Made by a program: the position numbers and the translations under genes
Part shown: positions 35,496 through 44,132 of the stretch, piece by piece
Layout of the letters: the number at the start of each line of letters is the position of its first letter
Position numbering within the stretch: position 1 is the stretch's first letter
Assembly (NCBI GenBank): GCA_038107835.1
Contig: JAYNHH010000005.1
Location: 1-64,000 of the forward strand
Direction: 5' to 3'
DNA: 64,000 bases
From: MED-G116 sp038107835
Lineage (GTDB): Bacteria; Pseudomonadota; Alphaproteobacteria; Puniceispirillales; Puniceispirillaceae
Notes under the pieces: model-generated
What the model was told of the DNA's origin: nothing
Database searches by the model: none
Seen by the model: the letters and a program-made list of their open reading frames with translations, nothing else

Positions 35496-36994
35496 TGTTG
35501 CCCACCACACCGGCATTCATGGTACAGGGTGCCGGCTCGAATGTTGGCAAATCTGTTCTGGTTGCTGGTCTGTGCCGATATTTTGCCAATCAGGGTCTGG
35601 CTGTGCGCCCGTTCAAACCGCAGAACATGTCGAACAATGCGGCAGTTACTTCCGATGGTGGCGAGATAGGCCGGGCGCAGGCGATGCAGGCCCTTGCCTG
35701 CCGGGTGCCGGGTAGTGTTCACATGAATCCGGTCCTGTTGAAACCCGAAACAGAGACAGGCTCGCAAATCATCGTGCAGGGACAGCGTTTTGGCAGCATG
35801 CGCGCGCGTGAATATGGCAGCCACAAAGCGACGTTGATGCCACATGTGCTGGACAGTTTTGCTCGAATCAGCGGTGATGCCGACCTGGTCATTGTTGAAG
35901 GCGCCGGCAGTCCTGCCGAGGTTAATCTGCGGGCTGGCGATATTGCCAATATGGGCTTTGCCCTTGCTGCCGAGATTCCGGTCGTGATGGTCGGCGATAT
36001 TGACCGTGGTGGTGTCATCGCCAGCCTTGTTGGCACGGATTCCGTTTTGGATGAACAGGATAAAATATTAATTAAATCATTTATTATCAATAAATTCAGA
36101 GGAGACACTACACTTTTTTCTGAAGGCATGAAAATCATCGAACAGGCGACGGGCTGGGCCGGTATTGGCATTCTTCCCTGGTTTGCCGATGCTCGTTTTC
36201 TGCCAGCTGAGGATATTCTGGATCTCTCCAGCAAAACAGGAGACACCAACATGCGAGGTGGGGCTGACGCGCTGCATATCGCGGTTCCGGTGTTGCGGCG
36301 GATCGCCAATTTTGATGATCTTGACCCACTTGCGGCCGAGCCCGGTGTCAGACTAACACTGGTCGCCGCTGGCGAGGCGATTCCCGGAGATGCCGATCTG
36401 ATCCTGCTTCCCGGTTCCAAGGCGACGATTGATGACCTAAAGTTCCTGCACGATCAGGGATGGGACGTTGATATCAAGGCGCATGTCCGGCGTTCTGGCA
36501 TGGTCATGGGACTGTGTGGTGGTTATCAGATGCTTGGCACGGAAGTGTCTGATCCTCATGGTATCGAGGGTGAGGCACGCTGCGTTGCGGGGCTTGGCCT
36601 GCTGTCTGTCGAAACGGAGATTGGGCAGACCAAGACACTGAACCTTGTCACTGGAAGCTCTCAGCATTTTGGCACGGGGATCACCGGTTATGAAATTCAT
36701 ATGGGACGCACCAATGGTGCTGACTGCGGCCGTCCGGTTATGGAAATTGAGGGCCGGCCAGAGGGTGCGAGTTCACCCGATGGCAGGATTATTGGCAGTT
36801 ATGTTCATGGTATCTTTACCAACAATGATTTTCGCACGGCGTTTCTGGCCGATCTGGCGGCGCGGCGGAACAAGTCAGTTGAGCTTGGCACGGTTGATTT
36901 TGCTGGCAATGTCGATGCCATTCTTGATCAGCTTGCCAGTCACATAGCGCAGAACCTTGACATGGATGCGTTGGCGGAAATTGCCGGTCTGTAG
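35495..36994 (+). CDS. cobQ: adenosylcobyric acid synthase (glutamine-hydrolysing)
   Basis: 499 residues. The ATP-binding N-terminus QGAGSNVGKSVLVAGLCRYF is followed by FKPQNMSNNAAV; the type 1 glutamine amidotransferase domain has its nucleophile Cys at about 341 in GLCGGYQMLG and the His in SYVHGIF. It amidates four side chains of the corrin ring. An AT-rich patch at about 36055-36125 encodes the conserved IINKFRGD region with codons unlike the rest of the gene (see findings). Confidence 0.95.
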   Translation: MLPTTPAFMVQGAGSNVGKSVLVAGLCRYFANQGLAVRPFKPQNMSNNAAVTSDGGEIGRAQAMQALACRVPGSVHMNPVLLKPETETGSQIIVQGQRFGSMRAREYGSHKATLMPHVLDSFARISGDADLVIVEGAGSPAEVNLRAGDIANMGFALAAEIPVVMVGDIDRGGVIASLVGTDSVLDEQDKILIKSFIINKFRGDTTLFSEGMKIIEQATGWAGIGILPWFADARFLPAEDILDLSSKTGDTNMRGGADALHIAVPVLRRIANFDDLDPLAAEPGVRLTLVAAGEAIPGDADLILLPGSKATIDDLKFLHDQGWDVDIKAHVRRSGMVMGLCGGYQMLGTEVSDPHGIEGEARCVAGLGLLSVETEIGQTKTLNLVTGSSQHFGTGITGYEIHMGRTNGADCGRPVMEIEGRPEGASSPDGRIIGSYVHGIFTNNDFRTAFLADLAARRNKSVELGTVDFAGNVDAILDQLASHIAQNLDMDALAEIAGL

Positions 36995-37016
36995 AGCCAC
37001 AAAACGCTGCAACCGG

Positions 37017-38012
37017 TCAGATCAGGGCATCTGGGGCGAGGCTGATGGCGCACAGCACCAGCGCGAGCGCGAACAGAATCTGCGCGACAATCAAAACGCG
37101 CAGGGCGTCGAGAATGGCAGTCCTGTCGGCATCCTTGCCCCCGGCGTGCAGGCGTGCGGCATGCCGAACACGGTTGCCATAGCGGCGAGGACCCGCAAGC
37201 CACACATCTATCCCACCAGCCATCGCGGCCTCTGGCCATCCGGCATTGGGGGATTGGTGTTTGCCGGCATCCTGCCACATGCTGGCAAATGCACCGCGGA
37301 CGCCGCCCCGCGAGGTGGTGGCGGCAACGCAGATCAACAGCGCGGTTAGGCGAGCCGGTACATAGTTCAAAAAATCATCAAAGCGGGCCGCCGCCCAGCC
37401 AAAGGCCAGATAACGTGCATTGCGGTAACCGATCATGCTGTCGGCAGTGTTGGTCATCTTGTAAATCAACAGGCCGGGCAATCCCAACAGCAGAAACCAG
37501 AAAGCCGGCGCAATCACCCCATCGGACAGATTCTCAGCGCCTGTTTCAATCGCCGCTCTGGCAATTTCGGTATCATCCATCTGGTTGGTGTCGCGGCCGA
37601 CAATCATCGCGACAGCGTCACGCGCCGCCTGCATATTCTCCCCCAGCGCCGAGGAAACCGCGCGGATATGGTCATCGAGTGAGCGACCAGCAAGCAGAAT
37701 CGTCAACACCACCAATTCGGCAAGGACACCCCCAAGCGAGACGCCAATTCCAACAAATCCGGCGACCGGTGCCAGAACCAGCATGGCACCGATTCCGGCC
37801 CTGCGGCGTGCTAGGCCATGAAAGGCTGTCCTGCGGTTGCCAAACTGTTCGGCAAGGCCGATGGCACGGCCGAACAGCACCACCGGATGTGGTATCCGCC
37901 GCCACAGCATGTCGGGTTCGCCAAACAGCCAGTCGAGCATCAGCGCTGCTGCCAGAACAATCATGCGCAGAGCAAGTTCTTCTGCAGATTGTGGGATCGG
38001 GTTATCAAGCAT
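37017..38012 (-). CDS. cobD: adenosylcobinamide-phosphate synthase (CobD/CbiB)
   Basis: About 331 residues starting at MLDNPIPQ, where GGAAAG precedes the ATG; earlier in-frame starts at 38024 and 38039 exist. A multi-pass membrane protein with the CbiB signatures LDWLFGEPDMLWRRIPHPVV, the block GRDTNQMDDTEIARAAIETGAENLSDG (in parts) and MTNTADSMIGYRN. It joins aminopropanol phosphate to adenosylcobyric acid. Convergent with cobQ, 22 bases apart. Confidence 0.93.
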   Translation of the reverse strand: MLDNPIPQSAEELALRMIVLAAALMLDWLFGEPDMLWRRIPHPVVLFGRAIGLAEQFGNRRTAFHGLARRRAGIGAMLVLAPVAGFVGIGVSLGGVLAELVVLTILLAGRSLDDHIRAVSSALGENMQAARDAVAMIVGRDTNQMDDTEIARAAIETGAENLSDGVIAPAFWFLLLGLPGLLIYKMTNTADSMIGYRNARYLAFGWAAARFDDFLNYVPARLTALLICVAATTSRGGVRGAFASMWQDAGKHQSPNAGWPEAAMAGGIDVWLAGPRRYGNRVRHAARLHAGGKDADRTAILDALRVLIVAQILFALALVLCAISLAPDALI

Positions 38013-38336
38013 CAGACTTTCCATATGCCACAGTTTCACTCATGCGGAGATATGTGTCAGAAATGTCTATTGCGTCGATAAAATTCAACTTTGGTCGCTT
38101 TGGTGCAATTGTTTTTGTCAGTGCCGTCTATTACCTTACACCAGCGGTCGGTGGACTTGTAAACAAGATGAAAGCGATCTCGGTGCGGTGGACCTAAGTC
38201 AGGCAACCTAATCCGGGCCCCGGACCAGCCGGAAATGACCCAAGCAAAGCGCGGTTCGCGCTGTCTGTGGTCTTTATTGCTTCATCCTGTCCTGCTGCCA
38301 TCGCGGCGCGCGCAATTGCCAGTTAGGACCGACATA
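38013..38336. other. intergenic region with hairpins and one possible small ORF
   Basis: Between divergent cobD and the DUF6732 gene. A 44-codon frame at 38063-38197 (+) begins MSIASIKFNFGRFGAIVFV and contains one possible membrane segment; it has only a distant GGAGA, so it is doubtful. Two short hairpins follow: TCCGGG/CCCGGA near 38212 and a perfect AGCGCG-GTT-CGCGCT at 38248-38262. I see no B12-box, so this is not a second typical cobalamin riboswitch. Promoters for both flanking genes should be here. Confidence 0.5.
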
Positions 38337-38597
38337 ATGATCAGCTCTTTCTCGACGAAACTTCTATTGCCAAGAGTGTTGGTGACAATAGGCGCCAGCG
38401 TCACGCCATTTGTCAGTGCCAAGGCACATATTGGCCATGTTGGCGAGGTGGCCGGGCATGGTCATCTTGTTGGAATCGGTCTGGTTGCAGCTTCTGCGGT
38501 GCTTGCTGGTTGGCTTGCAACCCGCGAGGATGGGGAGAATTCAGCCGATCAGGATGATGCCGATGAAGCCGAGGCAGGAGATGAAGTCAATGCATGA
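38337..38597 (+). CDS. DUF6732-like small membrane protein in B12 operon
   Basis: 86 residues from an ATG with AGGA upstream. A signal-like N-terminus is followed by HIGHVGEVAGHGHLVGIGLV, leading into one membrane segment, then a very acidic tail (DQDDADEAEAGDE). The His-rich patch next to a membrane segment and acidic tail suggests metal binding. It is the first gene of the cbiX-cobH-cobL run, overlapping cbiX by 8 bases, so a role in cobalt handling is plausible but unproven. Confidence 0.75.
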   Translation: MISSFSTKLLLPRVLVTIGASVTPFVSAKAHIGHVGEVAGHGHLVGIGLVAASAVLAGWLATREDGENSADQDDADEAEAGDEVNA

Positions 38598-39711
38598 GTC
38601 AGCAATGTCGGGCCAGGCAGAGCCAAAATATGGTGTGATGATCTGTGGTCATGGCTCGCGATCAAAATCGGCGGTGACCGAATTTGCCGTTCTGGCAGAA
38701 AAGCTGGCGCCTCTGTTTCCAGACTGGCCGGTGGAATATGGGTATCTGGAATTTGCCACTCCGGTGATCAAGACTGGTCTTGATAAATTGCGCGAACAGG
38801 GTGTGACGCATGTGCTGGCGGTACCCGGCATGCTGTTTGCCGCTGGCCATGCGAAAAATGACATTCCGTCAGTTCTCAACACCTATGCAGCTGAACACGG
38901 GATCACCATCCAATATGGGCGCGAACTGGCGATTGATCTGCAGATGTTGCAGGCAGCGAATGACCGGATCAGCGAGGCCATCGTCGCAGCAGATAAAGTC
39001 ACCGGCCCGGTCGATCTTGCTGATACCTGTCTTGTCGTCATCGGTCGGGGTGCCTCGGACCCCGATGCCAATTCCAATGTCTCGAAAATTGCCAGAATGC
39101 TCTGGGAGGGTATCGGTTTTGGCTGGGCCGAGGTTGGCTATTCGGGCGTCACCTTTCCTCTAGTTCAGCCCTGTCTCGAGCATGTCGCAAGGTTGGGCTA
39201 CAAGCGCGTTGTGGTGTTTCCCTATTTTCTGTTTTCCGGAATTTTGATTGACAGGATCTACGGCTTCACCGACGAGGTTGCCGCGGCATATCCTGATATT
39301 GAGTTCGTCAAAGCCGGGTATCTGAACGACCATCCGAAGGTCATTGCCACCTTTGCTGATCGTGTGCGGGAGATTTTGCAGGGCAGCAACAATATGAACT
39401 GTGCGTTATGCAAATACCGGGCGCAGGTGCTGGGTTTTGAGGCAGAGGTTGGGCTTGCACAGGAAAGCCACCATCATCATGTCGAGGGGCAGGGCGTCTC
39501 GGCGCCGGGAAGCAATGTCGAGGATTGTGAGCTCTGCGACAGTTTCTGCACAGGGGCCTGTCGTCTGGATATGGATCATCATCATGCCCATGATCATTCC
39601 CATGATCATGGGCATGATCACCACCACCATCCCTATCCGCACGCCAAACATCCGCATGGTCCGGAGTCGGTCCGCAACCGCAAGCCGACTTCTGCCACCA
39701 AAGGCGAGTAA
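38590..39711 (+). CDS. cbiX: sirohydrochlorin cobaltochelatase CbiX with metal-binding tail
   Basis: 373 residues. The start at 38590 has AGGAG 9 bases upstream; the open frame to 38410 is a shadow of the previous gene. The chelatase core has ICGHGSRS (His21), AVPGMLFAAGHAKND (His87) and FPYFLFSGILIDRIY. The C-terminus adds a Cys pair at 271 and 274 (CALCKYRAQ), ESHHHH near 293, a CELCDSFCTGAC cluster near 312-323, and a long His/Asp stretch from about 329 to 358. CbiX inserts cobalt early, the anaerobic-type route. The tail may store cobalt or hold a metal centre. Confidence 0.92.
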   Translation: MHESAMSGQAEPKYGVMICGHGSRSKSAVTEFAVLAEKLAPLFPDWPVEYGYLEFATPVIKTGLDKLREQGVTHVLAVPGMLFAAGHAKNDIPSVLNTYAAEHGITIQYGRELAIDLQMLQAANDRISEAIVAADKVTGPVDLADTCLVVIGRGASDPDANSNVSKIARMLWEGIGFGWAEVGYSGVTFPLVQPCLEHVARLGYKRVVVFPYFLFSGILIDRIYGFTDEVAAAYPDIEFVKAGYLNDHPKVIATFADRVREILQGSNNMNCALCKYRAQVLGFEAEVGLAQESHHHHVEGQGVSAPGSNVEDCELCDSFCTGACRLDMDHHHAHDHSHDHGHDHHHHPYPHAKHPHGPESVRNRKPTSATKGE

Positions 39712-39716
39712 CCGCC

Positions 39717-40364
39717 GTGCCTGTTCCCGATCACATCAAGGATCCAAGGGCCATCTATGATGCCTCTTTTGCGATTGTCAGGGCGCAGGCTGACCTTTCG
39801 GCGATCCAAGCCGATCTGCGGGATGTTGTGGTCCGTCTGATTCATGCCTGCGGAATGCCAGACATTGTTGGCGATCTTGGTTTCAGTGCTGATCTGGTGG
39901 CTGCTGCCACCAGTGCGCTTGCTGCAGGGAGACCGGTTCTGGCAGATTGTGAGATGGTTGCCTCGGGCATCACGCGAAAATTTCTTCCAGCAGCAAATGA
40001 AATCATTGTGACACTGAATGATCCGCGCACGGCCCCCCTTGTTGAACAGCTGGCGACTACACGATCGGCAGCGGCGGTCGATCTTTGGCGCGATCACATC
40101 GATGGCGCGGTGCTGGTGTTTGGCAATGCGCCAACAGCTCTGTTCCGTGCGCTCGAACTTGTTGGTGACGGGGCAAGGCCGGCGGCCATTCTCGGCTTTC
40201 CAGTGGGTTTTGTTGGTGCTGCGGAAAGCAAACAGGCGCTCGCCGATCATGCGCCAGCAATGCCATTTCTGACGCTTCACGGAACACGTGGTGGCTCGGC
40301 GCTTGCCTCTGCGGCGCTGAATGCTCTGGCAATCATTGCGAATGGTGCGGGAGAGGCGTCATGA
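39717..40364 (+). CDS. cobH: precorrin-8X methylmutase
   Basis: 215 residues starting from GTG. CobH/CbiC signatures: YDASFAIVRAQADL, VVVRLIHACGMPDI, the catalytic block VLADCEMVASGI and GFPVGFVGAAESKQAL. It moves the C11 methyl group to C12, giving hydrogenobyrinate or cobyrinate. Overlaps cobL by 4 bases (ATGA). Confidence 0.95.
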   Translation: MPVPDHIKDPRAIYDASFAIVRAQADLSAIQADLRDVVVRLIHACGMPDIVGDLGFSADLVAAATSALAAGRPVLADCEMVASGITRKFLPAANEIIVTLNDPRTAPLVEQLATTRSAAAVDLWRDHIDGAVLVFGNAPTALFRALELVGDGARPAAILGFPVGFVGAAESKQALADHAPAMPFLTLHGTRGGSALASAALNALAIIANGAGEAS

Positions 40365-41557
40365 AGCCTGTGCTGATCGGCGCCACTGAGGCAGGTTTTT
40401 CCGCGCTGCCAGCGTCCGTTCAGGCGCGGATTGCCGCGGCGGACCATGTCATTGCGGCGCGCCGATTTCACGCAGAATTGCCACCCGGACCACAAATCGA
40501 GGAATGGCCGACGCCGTTTGGTGACATTTTTTCCCGGATCGAGACGCTGCAGGATCGTCGGCTGGTGATGCTGGCCACCGGTGATCCGCTTTGGTATGGC
40601 GCTGGTGCCAGCATCCTTGCTCGTCTTGGCCCCGACAAATGTGAGGTGATACCTGCTGTATCCGGCTTCCAGATGGCTGCGATGCGGATGGGATGGCCGC
40701 TTGCCAGTGTCGAAACCCTGACCATTCATGGGCGTCCGCTCGCCGGCATTCTGCCGCGCCTCTACCCGCGGGCCAGATTGTTGCTGCTGACAAGTGATGG
40801 CAAAGCGCCTGAACAGGTTGCCGAGTTGTTGACACAGGCCGGTTGCGGTGCGGCACGAATAAGCGTTCTTGCCCATATTGGCGGGAATGAGGAAATGCGC
40901 CTCGACGGTCTGGCAGCGACATGGGCGCACAGCGACGTTCCCGATTTTCACATTCTGGCGGTTGACTGCGCAGAATGTCACGCCGCCGCGACGGGCTTTG
41001 TTCTGCCCGATGTCGCTTTTGAGAACAGCGGCAAACTGACCAAGCGTGATATGCGGGCCGATGCGGTGGCAAAGCTGGCCCCGTTTCCAGGTGCAGTGTT
41101 GTGGGACATTGGATGTGGACCAGGAGCCATTGCCATTGATTTTCTGCGCAACGCGCCGCGCGGCAGCGCCCATGCCATTGACCGGGATCCGGTGCAGCTG
41201 GCAATGGCGACACGAAACGCCGTCGCATGCGGTGTTCCACAGCTGCAACTCCATCAGGCAGATTTGCCAGATGGCCTTGCCAAGCTGCCGCAGCCTGACG
41301 CGATCTTCATCGGAGGCGGCCTGTCAGACGCGCTGGTTGCAGATTGCCAGGCAGCGCTGCCGGGAGGCGGTGTTCTGGTGGCACATTGTGTGACCATCGA
41401 GAGTGAGGCCATCCTCACCGCCCAATGGCAGGCGACGGGTGGCGAGCTGACCAGACTGGCTGTTCACCACGCTGATCCAATTGGCGGTTTTCATGGCTGG
41501 CGACCATTGATGCCGGTAACGCAATGGCATTGGGTCAAACAGCAGGAGAGGCCATGA
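40361..41557 (+). CDS. cobL: precorrin-6Y C5,15-methyltransferase, CbiE-CbiT fusion
   Basis: 398 residues with two domains. The N-terminal CbiE-like tetrapyrrole methylase has LATGDPLWYGAGASIL and VIPAVSGFQMAAMRMGW. The C-terminal CbiT-like domain has TKRDMRADAVAKLAPFPG, then the SAM motif LWDIGCGPGAIAID. It methylates C5 and C15 and decarboxylates the acetate side chain at C12. Fused CobL is common in alphaproteobacteria. Overlaps cobI (ATGA). Confidence 0.95.
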   Translation: MKPVLIGATEAGFSALPASVQARIAAADHVIAARRFHAELPPGPQIEEWPTPFGDIFSRIETLQDRRLVMLATGDPLWYGAGASILARLGPDKCEVIPAVSGFQMAAMRMGWPLASVETLTIHGRPLAGILPRLYPRARLLLLTSDGKAPEQVAELLTQAGCGAARISVLAHIGGNEEMRLDGLAATWAHSDVPDFHILAVDCAECHAAATGFVLPDVAFENSGKLTKRDMRADAVAKLAPFPGAVLWDIGCGPGAIAIDFLRNAPRGSAHAIDRDPVQLAMATRNAVACGVPQLQLHQADLPDGLAKLPQPDAIFIGGGLSDALVADCQAALPGGGVLVAHCVTIESEAILTAQWQATGGELTRLAVHHADPIGGFHGWRPLMPVTQWHWVKQQERP

Positions 41558-42264
41558 TGGCGACAGGCATTCTCTATGGCGTCGGCACAGGCCCGGGGGA
41601 CCCCGAACTGATAACCCGCAGGGCCTGGCGTCTGATTGAGACCGCGCACGTCATTGCCTATCCGGCACCTGATACTGGTGACAGCTTTGCCAGAGCCATT
41701 GCAAGCGATGCAATCGCAGAAAATGCCATTGAGATTCCTATGGTCGTGCCAATGCGTACAGGCAGAGTGCCCGCTCAAAGCATTTATGACACAGCCGCCA
41801 GCACCATTGCGACACATCTTGATGCAGGCAGTGATGTTGTTGTTCTGTGTGAGGGTGATCCCCTGTTTTATGGCTCCTTCATGTATCTGCTGGCGCGTCT
41901 CAAAGACAGCTATGATGTTGAGATCGTTCCCGGTGTGACCAGCCTGACTGCCTGTGCGGCGGCGCATGCGCATCCGCTTGTCGCGCGCAACGATATCCTG
42001 ACAATTCTGCCGGGGCCGCTTGATGATATTGTGCTGGCGGAAAAAATTGCGGCTGCAGATGCGGTTGCCATTATGAAGATCGGCCGGCACATGCCTCGCC
42101 TGAAGGCGTTGCTTACCCGGTTGGGCCTTGAGGACAGGGCGCTCTATGTCAGCCACGCCTCGCTTGGCCATCAACGCCATCTTCGTCTCGAGGATGCGCC
42201 TGATGAGGCGCCTTATTTTTCGATGATCCTGCTCTATAAGGGGGATGATCCGTGGATCAGTTGA
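41554..42264 (+). CDS. cobI: precorrin-2 C20-methyltransferase
   Basis: 236 residues from the ATG overlapping the cobL stop. Uroporphyrinogen-type methylase motifs: YGVGTGPGDPELITRRA at the N-terminus, LCEGDPLFYGSFMYLL and VPGVTSLTACAAAH. CobI/CbiL adds the second corrin methyl, at C20. It overlaps the cbiG/cobJ fusion gene by 13 bases. Confidence 0.95.
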   Translation: MMATGILYGVGTGPGDPELITRRAWRLIETAHVIAYPAPDTGDSFARAIASDAIAENAIEIPMVVPMRTGRVPAQSIYDTAASTIATHLDAGSDVVVLCEGDPLFYGSFMYLLARLKDSYDVEIVPGVTSLTACAAAHAHPLVARNDILTILPGPLDDIVLAEKIAAADAVAIMKIGRHMPRLKALLTRLGLEDRALYVSHASLGHQRHLRLEDAPDEAPYFSMILLYKGDDPWIS

Positions 42265-44132
42265 CGCCAAATGATGGCCAGATACCAGACAAGAAACCAG
42301 CCATCGTCGTGCTTTCAGCAAGCGGGCTGGAGCTTGCCCGCAAGATTGCCCGCACAGTGGATGCTGATATCCATGGTCATGCCATCCGCTGCCCTGAAGC
42401 CGATGTCAGTTTCGTCAAGGCACGCCCACATATTGCCGAATTGTTTGCTGCTGGCCGTCCGATCATAGGAATTTGCGCTGCTGGTATTCTGATCCGCTCA
42501 ATCGCACCCTATCTGCAGCATAAAAGCCGGGATGCCGCGGTGCTGGCTGTCAGTGAGACAGGTGCGCATGTCGTTCCGTTGATTGGTGGCCATCACGGCG
42601 CGATCACACTTGGTGCGCAGGTTACACGGGCGCTTGCGGCGACGCTGGCGGTGACAACAGCCGGCAATCTGCAATGGAACGCCTCGCTGGATGAACCGCC
42701 TGCCGGCTGGAAACTGGCCAATCACGCATCGGCGGGCCGTGTAATGCCGCAGTTGCTGGCTGGTGATGGCGCATTTCTCGATGGCGAATGTGCCGCCGAG
42801 CTTCAGGACTGGCTGGCGGATGTGCCGCGGGGCGACGCAGTGACTCTTACGGCCACACGCAGGGCTGTGACTCCAGCTGAAAACCAGCTTGTCTATTGCC
42901 CGCAGGACATGATGCTTGGTCTTGGCTGCGCCCGTGGGTGCAGCGTTGATGAATTGATGGATCTGGTGATGAGCGGCCTGTCCGCGGCCAATATCAATGC
43001 GGCGACCATCTGCTGTGCCGTCTCGGTGGATATCAAGGCTGATGAGCCGGCGATGCTCGCTGTTGCAGCCATGTTGGGTGTTCCGTTCCGGGTGTTTGAT
43101 ACGGCCACCCTTGCTGCCGAGACCCCGCGTCTGGCCAATCCGTCGGACGTGGTCTTCGCCGAGATTGGCGCACATGGTGTGTGCGAGGCGGCGTCACTGG
43201 CTGCTGCAGGTCCGGCTGGAAAGCTGGTCATCGAAAAACGGAAATCGGCCAATGCAACAATGGCGCTGGCGCAGATGCACGCCCCGGGAGATGGTGGGTT
43301 GCCCGGACGAAAGCCCGGACGGGTTATGTTGATCGGCATTGGGCCGGGGCAGGCGGCCTGGCGCACCCCCGAAGCCTCGCGTTTGATCCAGTCTGCTGAT
43401 GAGTTGGTCGGCTATGGTCTCTATATAGATATATTGGGAGCAATGGCGGCGCATCTGCCACGACGGGATTTTGCCCTTGGCGAGGAGGAGGATCGCTGTC
43501 GCTATGCTCTTGAAACCGCCGCTACGGGCCGTGATGTCGCCATTATCTGTTCAGGGGATGCCGGTATCTATGCCATGGGAGCGTTGGTTTTTGAATTGCT
43601 GGATCGTGATCTGGCCAGCGGTGGTGTCTCTGATGCAGCCCGGCGGGTTGAGGTGGTCAGTGCACCGGGCATCTCCGCTTTGCAGGCTGCAGCTGCACGA
43701 TCTGGTGCATTGCTGGGGCATGATTTCTGCACAATTTCGCTTTCTGACCTGCTAACGCCATGGGACGCCATCGAACGCCGCATCCACGCAGCAGGGGCGG
43801 GTGATTTTGTCATCGCCTTCTACAACCCGGTGTCAAAGCGCCGTCGCACCCAGCTTGCCAGTGCGCGTGACATATTGTTGACCTACCGTGATGGCGCAAC
43901 GCCTGTTTTGCTGGCCAGCAATCTAGGCCGCCCGGAGGAGAGGCTTCTGTTCCGCACCCTTGCAACACTGGATGTCGATGAGGTCGACATGCTGACAGTG
44001 GTGATGGTCGGGGCCAGCACGTCCCGTCAGTTAACACATGGCAGGGGGGTGTCGATCTATACGCCGCGCGGTTATGCAAAGCATCTGGACGCGCGCGCAA
44101 CAGACGACACACAAAAGGAGACCCGCTCATGA
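42252..44132 (+). CDS. cobJ: CbiG-CobJ fusion: cobalt-precorrin-5A hydrolase / precorrin-3B C17-methyltransferase
   Basis: 626 residues. Residues about 15-150 contain the CbiG N-terminal domain (IIGICAAGILIRSIAPYL, SETGAHVVPLIGGHHGA). Residues about 215-335 are the CobE/CbiG C-terminal domain (MLGLGCARGCSVDELMDLV). Residues about 355-610 are the CobJ methylase (VMLIGIGPGQAAWRTPEA, ICSGDAGIYAMG, IAFYNPVSKRR). CobJ methylates C17 and contracts the ring; CbiG opens the lactone in the cobalt-early pathway. An intact CbiG N-domain suggests more than the aerobic CobE role. The stop overlaps cobM. Confidence 0.94.
   Translation: MDQLTPNDGQIPDKKPAIVVLSASGLELARKIARTVDADIHGHAIRCPEADVSFVKARPHIAELFAAGRPIIGICAAGILIRSIAPYLQHKSRDAAVLAVSETGAHVVPLIGGHHGAITLGAQVTRALAATLAVTTAGNLQWNASLDEPPAGWKLANHASAGRVMPQLLAGDGAFLDGECAAELQDWLADVPRGDAVTLTATRRAVTPAENQLVYCPQDMMLGLGCARGCSVDELMDLVMSGLSAANINAATICCAVSVDIKADEPAMLAVAAMLGVPFRVFDTATLAAETPRLANPSDVVFAEIGAHGVCEAASLAAAGPAGKLVIEKRKSANATMALAQMHAPGDGGLPGRKPGRVMLIGIGPGQAAWRTPEASRLIQSADELVGYGLYIDILGAMAAHLPRRDFALGEEEDRCRYALETAATGRDVAIICSGDAGIYAMGALVFELLDRDLASGGVSDAARRVEVVSAPGISALQAAAARSGALLGHDFCTISLSDLLTPWDAIERRIHAAGAGDFVIAFYNPVSKRRRTQLASARDILLTYRDGATPVLLASNLGRPEERLLFRTLATLDVDEVDMLTVVMVGASTSRQLTHGRGVSIYTPRGYAKHLDARATDDTQKETRS

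Noticed and set aside
37154..38197. Long plus-strand frame of 347 codons opposite cobD
   Set aside because: Lies mostly antisense to a clear membrane enzyme and has a low-complexity, Arg/His/Pro-rich translation typical of a shadow frame.
38013..38336. Second cobalamin riboswitch before cbiX
   Set aside because: No B12 box, GCCACTGG or GGGAAGGC element found on either strand.
39570..39665. Tandem repeat of CAT/GAT triplets in cbiX
   Set aside because: Explained by His/Asp codons of the metal-binding tail; not an independent repeat. The same holds for cobW at about 30680-30750.
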